Below are positions 58,940 through 64,000 of a stretch of DNA of 64,000 nucleotides, in pieces. The notes beneath the pieces are model-generated. The model was not told where the DNA came from. It ran no database searches and saw only the letters and a program-made list of their open reading frames with translations. Each line of letters starts with the position of its first letter. Position 1 is the first letter of the stretch. Source of the stretch: Streptomyces lateritius. GTDB lineage: Bacteria > Actinomycetota > Actinomycetes > Streptomycetales > Streptomycetaceae. The position numbers were made by a program, and so were the translations under genes. The stretch lies in the NCBI RefSeq assembly GCF_014649715.1, contig NZ_BMTO01000016.1:115412-179411 (forward strand), in the 5' to 3' direction.

Positions 58940-61900
58940 GTGCAGGGACGATTCAAGAGGGACATGGGGTCTCCCCAGGGCCGCCAGGGCCGAGGGGAAG
59001 CCGCGGCGGAGCAGGAGCACGCGGCCGGGACCGACCGCGGTGCCTCGGCCCAGCACGCCCGGAACACGGGCCAGGGCCCGCACGGCGACGGCGGTGACAG
59101 CGCCGCGCGTGGCGGTGCCACCTCCGCTTCCGCCGAGCCCAAGGCCGCCAAGAAGCCCAAGGCCGAGAACGAGGTCGGCTCTCGAATAGCCCTGCGCAAC
59201 TGGCGTATCTCGACGCGTCTGGTCGCCCTGCTGACCCTGCCCGTGGTCGCCGCCACCAGCCTCGGCGGCATCCGTATCAGCGAGTCGCTCCAGGACATGG
59301 AGCAGCTGGACCACATGCAGCTGCTGACCAAGCTGACCGAAGAGGCGACGGACCTCGCCAAGGCCCTCCAGGTCGAGCGTGACCTCTCCGCCGGCCCCCT
59401 GGCCAACGGCAAGCCGGCCAGCGACTACCAGGTCTCCAACCCCCGCAAGGCGACGGACCGGGCCCAGAAGGCGTTCATGGACGCCACCGCGGACATCCCC
59501 GCCACCGAGGGCGACGAGGCGCTGCAGAGCATCCGGCAGAACGTCAGCCAGATCGCGTCCCAGGTCGTCCAGATCGGCGGCATCCGCCAGGAGGCGTACA
59601 AGAAGGGCGTCTCCAACTCGGTGACGGTCGAGGCGTACAGCCGTCTGATCCGCTCGCTGCTCAGCCTGTCCCAGGACATGGCGCAGGCGACCAGCAACCC
59701 CGAGATGATCAAGCGGACCCGGGCGCTCGCCGCGTTCTCCTCCGCCAAGGAGTACGCCTCCGTCCAGCAGGCGATCATCGCCGCGGCGCTGCCGTCGAAC
59801 GACAGCCGGCAAGGCAAGCTGCAGCAGGGCGACCGTCTCTACGGCTACGCCGCCCAGCAGGGCGAGAAGGTCGAGCTCAAGGCCTTCCAGACCATCTTCG
59901 AGTCCGCCGGCGGCGACGCCGACCAGCTGACCGCCTCGCTGACCACCGGCAACCCGTCCATCGACGCGGCCGACAAGTACGCGGACCGGGTGCTGAGCAA
60001 CGACTCCGGCATGGAGGGCCGCGCCCCGCGCGGTCACCTCAACTTCACGGACGAGTACGGCACCAAGATCCAGGCCATGAACCGCATCGAGGCCGACCTG
60101 CTCGGCAAGATGGACACCAAGGCCCGTGAGCTGCGGGCCGAGTCGCAGCGAGACGCCATCATCAACGGTGCGCTGATCCTGCTCGTCCTCGGTGTCTCCC
60201 TCATCGGCGCCTTCGTCGTGGCCCGGTCCATGATCCGGTCGCTGCGCCGGCTGCAGGACACCGCGACCAAGGTCGCCCAGGAACGCCTGCCCGAGCTGGT
60301 CAAGCAGCTCTCCGAGGCAGACCCGCAGGACGTCGACACCTCCGTCGAGTCCGTCGGTGTGCACTCCCGGGACGAGATCGGCAAGGTGGCCGCGGCCTTC
60401 GACGACGTGCACCGCGAGGCGGTCCGTCTCGCCGCCGAGCAGGCCCTGCTGCGGGGCAACGTCAACGCGATGTTCACCAACCTCTCGCGCCGCTCGCAGG
60501 GTCTCATCCAGCGTCAGCTCTCGCTCATCTCCGAGCTGGAGTCGCGCGAGGCCGACCCGGACCAGCTCTCCTCGCTCTTCAAGCTCGACCACCTCGCCAC
60601 CCGCATGCGGCGTAACGGTGAGAACCTCCTCGTCCTCGCCGGTGAGGAGCCGGGCCGTCGCTGGACGCGTCCGGTGCCGCTGGTCGACGTGCTCCGTGCC
60701 GCCGCCTCCGAGGTGGAGCAGTACGAGCGCATCGAACTGGCCGCCGTCCCGGCGACGGAGGTCGCCGGCCGGGTCGTCAACGACCTCGTGCACCTCCTCG
60801 CCGAGCTGCTCGAGAACGCCACCTCGTTCTCCTCGCCGCAGACGAAGGTCCGGGTCACCGGTCACGCGCTGCCCGACGGCCGCGTCCTCGTCGAGATCCA
60901 CGACACCGGCATCGGTCTCTCCCCCGAGGACCTCGCCGCGATCAACGAGCGGCTCGCCTCGCCGCCCACCGTGGACGTCTCCGTCTCCCGCCGCATGGGT
61001 CTGTTCGTGGTCGGCCGCCTCTCCCTGCGGCACGGCATCCGGATCCAGCTGCGTCCCTCGGACTCCGGCGGCACCACCGCGCTCGTCATGCTCCCCGTCG
61101 ACGTCGCCCAGGGCGGCAAGAAGCCCGTGCCCAAGCAGGGTGCCGGCGGTCAGGGTGCGATGCCGCAGGGTCCGTCCGCCAACGCGGGCCGTCTGCCGGG
61201 CGGTCCCGGCGCGGCCGGTGGCCCCGGCGCCGCCGGCGGCGGCCGTCCGGGTCTGGGCGGTGCGCCGTCGGCGACGGCCGGCCGGATCGGTGCCGGTGCG
61301 AGTGCCCCCCGTGGGCAGGTCGGCGCGGGCAACGGCCCGCGGGCCGCGCTCCCCGGCAACGGCGCCTCCCGCCCGAACGGTCCGCAGGGCGCACCGCAGG
61401 GTCAGGGCCAGCACCGGGGCGGCCAGGCACCGCAGCCGCAGCACGCCCAGCAGCAGTCCCCGCAGGGTCAGCCGTCTCCGCAGCAGTCCCCGCAGGGCGA
61501 CCAGACCGCGCAGATGCCGCAGGTCTCCCAGGAGCCGCAGCGTCCAGGTCTCGGTGCCGGCGGGTTCGGCGGCGCGCAGAGCGCCATCCCGTCCCGTACG
61601 GACGTCTGGGGCGGACAGGGCAACCAGGGCGGCCAGAACCAGCGCAACCAGAACCTGGGCGCGCAGGGTCAGGCCCCGCAGGGCGGCCGCCCCGGCCAGA
61701 ACGGCGTCCCCCGCGCCGAGCTGCCCGGCGGCAACCCGCAGCAGCAGCGTCCGCAGGCGGCGAGCTGGGGCAACGAGCAGGCGCAGCCGGTCCGCCGCCC
61801 GCAGCAGGAGATGACGCCGCTGGATGCCCCGCGCGGTCACGAGGAGCCGGAGACGACGGGCCAGTACGCCCGGCCGACGGCTCCTCAGGGCCCCGGTTCC

Positions 61901-62749
61901 ACGGGTCAGTTCCCCCGGCCGGACTTCGGCCGTCCGGAGCAGGGCCGCCAGGCCCAGCAGGCGCCGCAGGGTTACCAGCCGACGCCGCAGGACCCGGCGT
62001 CCACCGCCCAGTTCGCCCGCCCCGACTTCGGTCAGCCCCAGCAGGCGCCCCAGGGCTACCAGCAGCAGGCCCCTCAGCAGGGCCAGGCGCCGAGCCCGCG
62101 CGGCGGCGGGGACTACGGTGCGCCCCGGCCGGCCGGCGGCCTCCCGCAGCAGCCGCCGGCGCAGTCCCGGCCCCAGCAGCCCCGTCAGCCCGAGGCCCTG
62201 CCTCCGGCGAGCGGTTCCGGTGACGGCCGCACCCCGCTGTACGACACGCTGGAGACCAACTGGTTCCACGGTCAGGCGCAGGCCCAGGGCCAGCCGCAGG
62301 ACCAGAACCAGGGGCGCCAGGACAACGGCCGGGTCGCGGACGTCGAGCAGACGATGCAGACCCCCGCCCTTCCGCTGCCGCCCGGTCCCGCCGCTCCGCG
62401 GCGCCCCGCGGGGCAGGCGGGCGGCGACGCCGGTCAGCAGCAGGCCGGGCCCGCCTCCTGGCGGACCTCCCCCAACGACGAGCTGGTGCGCCAGGCCGAG
62501 CGGGTCCGCAAGCCCGCGGCCGGCGGCGTCACCACCTCGGGGCTGCCGCGGCGGGTGCCGCGCGCCAACCTCGTACCCGGGACCGCGCAGGAGCAGGCCC
62601 ACACGGCCGGCCCCCAGGTCTCGCGTGCACCCGACGACGTCCGCGGCCGGCTCACCAATCTGCGCCGCGGTATCCAACAGGGCCGCCAGGCGGGCAACTC
62701 GACCACGGGTAACCACCACCTCGGCCCGACCCACCAGCAGGAGCGTTAG
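58940..62749 (+). CDS. cvnA1: Conservon sensor kinase-like protein CvnA
   Basis: This protein of about 1269 residues has a basic N terminus, a membrane segment (RLVALLTLPVVAATSLGG), a nitrate-sensor-like extracellular helical domain (NIT, about residues 120-400), a second membrane segment (IINGALILLVLGVSLIGAFVVA), a HAMP-like linker and a histidine-kinase ATPase region with N box LHLLAELLENATSF and G box EIHDTGIGLSPED. The remaining 540 residues are a Gln/Pro/Gly-rich disordered tail with TGQFxRPDFG repeats. It is the sensor of a conservon; the number 1 rests on remembered synteny. The GTG at 58940 is chosen; an ATG at 58964 is possible. Confidence 0.88.
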   Translation: MQGRFKRDMGSPQGRQGRGEAAAEQEHAAGTDRGASAQHARNTGQGPHGDGGDSAARGGATSASAEPKAAKKPKAENEVGSRIALRNWRISTRLVALLTLPVVAATSLGGIRISESLQDMEQLDHMQLLTKLTEEATDLAKALQVERDLSAGPLANGKPASDYQVSNPRKATDRAQKAFMDATADIPATEGDEALQSIRQNVSQIASQVVQIGGIRQEAYKKGVSNSVTVEAYSRLIRSLLSLSQDMAQATSNPEMIKRTRALAAFSSAKEYASVQQAIIAAALPSNDSRQGKLQQGDRLYGYAAQQGEKVELKAFQTIFESAGGDADQLTASLTTGNPSIDAADKYADRVLSNDSGMEGRAPRGHLNFTDEYGTKIQAMNRIEADLLGKMDTKARELRAESQRDAIINGALILLVLGVSLIGAFVVARSMIRSLRRLQDTATKVAQERLPELVKQLSEADPQDVDTSVESVGVHSRDEIGKVAAAFDDVHREAVRLAAEQALLRGNVNAMFTNLSRRSQGLIQRQLSLISELESREADPDQLSSLFKLDHLATRMRRNGENLLVLAGEEPGRRWTRPVPLVDVLRAAASEVEQYERIELAAVPATEVAGRVVNDLVHLLAELLENATSFSSPQTKVRVTGHALPDGRVLVEIHDTGIGLSPEDLAAINERLASPPTVDVSVSRRMGLFVVGRLSLRHGIRIQLRPSDSGGTTALVMLPVDVAQGGKKPVPKQGAGGQGAMPQGPSANAGRLPGGPGAAGGPGAAGGGRPGLGGAPSATAGRIGAGASAPRGQVGAGNGPRAALPGNGASRPNGPQGAPQGQGQHRGGQAPQPQHAQQQSPQGQPSPQQSPQGDQTAQMPQVSQEPQRPGLGAGGFGGAQSAIPSRTDVWGGQGNQGGQNQRNQNLGAQGQAPQGGRPGQNGVPRAELPGGNPQQQRPQAASWGNEQAQPVRRPQQEMTPLDAPRGHEEPETTGQYARPTAPQGPGSTGQFPRPDFGRPEQGRQAQQAPQGYQPTPQDPASTAQFARPDFGQPQQAPQGYQQQAPQQGQAPSPRGGGDYGAPRPAGGLPQQPPAQSRPQQPRQPEALPPASGSGDGRTPLYDTLETNWFHGQAQAQGQPQDQNQGRQDNGRVADVEQTMQTPALPLPPGPAAPRRPAGQAGGDAGQQQAGPASWRTSPNDELVRQAERVRKPAAGGVTTSGLPRRVPRANLVPGTAQEQAHTAGPQVSRAPDDVRGRLTNLRRGIQQGRQAGNSTTGNHHLGPTHQQER

Positions 62750-63172
62750 TTGAGCGCGATGAGCCAGGCGGCGCAGAATCTGAACTGGTTGATCACCAAC
62801 TTCGTGGACAACACCCCCGGGGTGTCCCACACGGTGGTGGTCTCCGCCGACGGCCTGCTGCTGGCCATGTCGGAAGGATTCCCCCGGGACCGCGCCGACC
62901 AGCTGGCGGCGGTCGCATCCGGACTGACCTCGCTGACCGCGGGAGCGTCCCGGATCTTCGAGGGAGGACCCGTCGCACAGACCGTCGTGGAGATGGAGCG
63001 CGGCTTCCTCTTCCTGATGTCCGTCTCCGACGGTTCCTCGCTGGCCGTGCTCGCGCACCCGGAGTGCGACATCGGCCTCGTGGGCTACGAGATGACGCTG
63101 CTGGTCGACCGGGCCGGCAGTGTCCTCACCCCGGACCTCCGTGCCGAGCTCCAGGGAAGCCTGCTGCACTAG
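62750..63172 (+). CDS. cvnB1: Roadblock/LC7-domain protein CvnB
   Basis: This 140-residue protein (LNWLITNFVDNTPGVSHTVV, ADQLAAVASGLTSLTAGASR) is a roadblock/LC7 domain, likely the GTPase-activating or adaptor partner of CvnD. TTG at 62750 directly follows the cvnA stop and has GGAG six bases before it; the in-frame ATG at 62759 is farther from the site. Confidence 0.93.
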   Translation: MSAMSQAAQNLNWLITNFVDNTPGVSHTVVVSADGLLLAMSEGFPRDRADQLAAVASGLTSLTAGASRIFEGGPVAQTVVEMERGFLFLMSVSDGSSLAVLAHPECDIGLVGYEMTLLVDRAGSVLTPDLRAELQGSLLH

Positions 63173-63301
63173 ACCCGCACCGACAGGGTGGTACGCCCCT
63201 CCGTGCCACCCTGGCATCACAACCGTTCGGCCGCCCCATCCGGCCCCCCACCGGCCCCATCAGACGGCAGATGACCTTTCGCCGTCACGCCCGGAGGATT
63301 C

Positions 63302-63709
63302 ATGACCCCGCCCCCCGCCTCTCACGATCCGTACGGCGCCTCACTCGACGAGTCGTACGGATATGAGGGCGACCAGCCGCTGGTACGTCCCTACGCGATG
63401 ACCGGCGGCCGGACCAGGCCGCGGTACCAGCTCGCCATCGAGGCGCTGGTGAGCACCACGGCCGACCCGGCGCACCTCGCCAGTCTGCTTCCCGAGCACC
63501 AGCGGATCTGCCACCTGTGCCGTGAGGTCAAGTCGGTGGCGGAGGTGTCGGCCCTGCTGTCGATGCCGCTCGGTGTCGCCCGCATCCTGGTCGCCGACCT
63601 GGCGGAGGCGGGCATGGTGGCGATCCACCAGCCGGGCAACGGAGAGGCCGGCGGCACGCCGGACGTGACACTGCTCGAAAGGGTGCTCAGTGGACTTCGC
63701 AAGCTCTAG
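63302..63709 (+). CDS. cvnC1: DUF742 protein CvnC
   Basis: This 135-residue protein has the DUF742 winged-helix-like domain (LVRPYAMTGGRTRPRYQLAI, LLPEHQRICHLCREVKSVAE, MPLGVARILVADLAEAGMV). GGAGGA precedes the ATG. In conservons it interacts with CvnD and CvnA. Its last 20 bases overlap the cvnD start. Confidence 0.93.
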   Translation: MTPPPASHDPYGASLDESYGYEGDQPLVRPYAMTGGRTRPRYQLAIEALVSTTADPAHLASLLPEHQRICHLCREVKSVAEVSALLSMPLGVARILVADLAEAGMVAIHQPGNGEAGGTPDVTLLERVLSGLRKL

Positions 63710-64000
63710 CGGCGGCGCGGCCCGTTCAACCACCAGCGCGAAGATCGTGGTGGCGGGTGGCTTCGGCGTGGGCAAGACCACGTTCGTCGGCGCCGTCTCG
63801 GAGATCGACCCGCTGCGTACCGAGGCCGTGATGACCTCGGCCTCGGCCGGTATCGACGATCTGACGCACACCGGGGACAAGACCACCACGACGGTGGCGA
63901 TGGACTTCGGCCGTATCACCCTGGACCAGGACCTGATCCTGTACCTCTTCGGTACGCCCGGTCAGGACCGCTTCTGGTTCATGTGGGACGACCTGGTCCG
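63690..64000 (+). CDS. cvnD1: Conservon Ras-like GTPase CvnD, 5' part
   Basis: The GTG at 63690, inside the end of cvnC, starts a reading frame DFASSSGGAARSTTSAKIVV followed by the P-loop VAGGFGVGKTTFVGAVSEID and the switch II motif FGTPGQDRFWFMWDDLV. This is the small MglA/Ras-like GTPase of the conservon. The window ends after about 103 codons; the C-terminal half is missing. Confidence 0.93.
   Translation, partial: MDFASSSGGAARSTTSAKIVVAGGFGVGKTTFVGAVSEIDPLRTEAVMTSASAGIDDLTHTGDKTTTTVAMDFGRITLDQDLILYLFGTPGQDRFWFMWDDLV

Noticed and set aside
58937..63220. 1427-codon open frame on the minus strand across the conservon
   Set aside because: It is the antisense shadow of cvnA-cvnB, with low-complexity Leu/Arg/Gly composition and no domain; high-GC coding DNA leaves long open frames on the other strand.

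Overview
The window is high-GC actinobacterial chromosome and almost certainly core Streptomyces. It carries actinobacteria-specific genes (nsdA-type regulator, SipW/X/Y/Z signal peptidase cluster, HupS-type HU with a lysine tail, ndgR, an amtB-glnK-glnD operon, a conservon). Start codons are often GTG, a few TTG and possibly one CTG, and codon third positions are strongly GC-biased. From memory, the gene order matches the central S. coelicolor chromosome, running downward from the region of SCO5602 to the cvn1 conservon. I saw no insertion sequences, prophage genes, CRISPR arrays or rRNA genes.

Layout. 1-5100 (minus): first codons of a ComM/YifB gene, yraN, a DUF2469 gene, a NUDIX gene and four consecutive type I signal peptidases. 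5142-8600 (minus): translation block rplS, trmD, rimM, khpA, rpsP and a SprT-like metalloprotein. 8989-13432: a plus-strand methyltransferase, then ftsH and ffh. 13543-19565 (minus): nitrogen operon amtB-glnK-glnD behind a GlnR-like site, with nsdA upstream. 19984-26100: a lone prim-pol domain protein, ftsY, an NCS1 permease, a luciferase-like oxidoreductase and a glcP-type sugar permease with an operator-rich promoter. 26315-33523: smc, a small coiled-coil protein, acyP, a secreted CAP protein and a divergent flavodoxin/HxlR pair. 33537-42720 (minus): mutM, rnc, rpmF, yceD, a DivIVA-like coiled-coil protein, coaD, rsmD, recG and a DAK2 protein. 42949-51335: rpmB with a structured leader, thiD-thiL, a RAM-domain protein, a DUF3515 lipoprotein, ddl, gpsA and a plsC-like gene, cofC, a cold-shock-like protein, hupS and a small unknown. 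51440-54321: leuD-leuC and divergent ndgR. 54472-55020: five tRNA genes (Gln, Glu, Glu, Gln, Glu). 55113-58102 (minus): FAH-family hydrolase, gltX and a HAD phosphatase. 58203-58394: a 63-residue protein with two copies of a short repeat. 58940-64000 (plus): conservon cvnA-cvnB-cvnC-cvnD, the last cut by the window edge.

The genes are mostly housekeeping: protein export (Ffh, FtsY, four SPases, FtsH), ribosome building and RNA processing (L19, L28, L32, S16, RimM, TrmD, RsmD, RNase III), chromosome upkeep (SMC, HupS, RecG, MutM), nitrogen and leucine metabolism with their regulators, and cofactor synthesis (CoA, thiamine, F420). The less explained parts are regulatory DNA and small genes: the repeat-bearing 63-residue protein beside the conservon, the folded leader before rpmB, clustered palindromes at the glcP promoter, the tRNA tandem duplication, a perfect 20-bp inverted repeat at the start of sipW, and a disordered insertion in the SMC hinge. 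All calls come from reading the sequence; no database or folding program was run.
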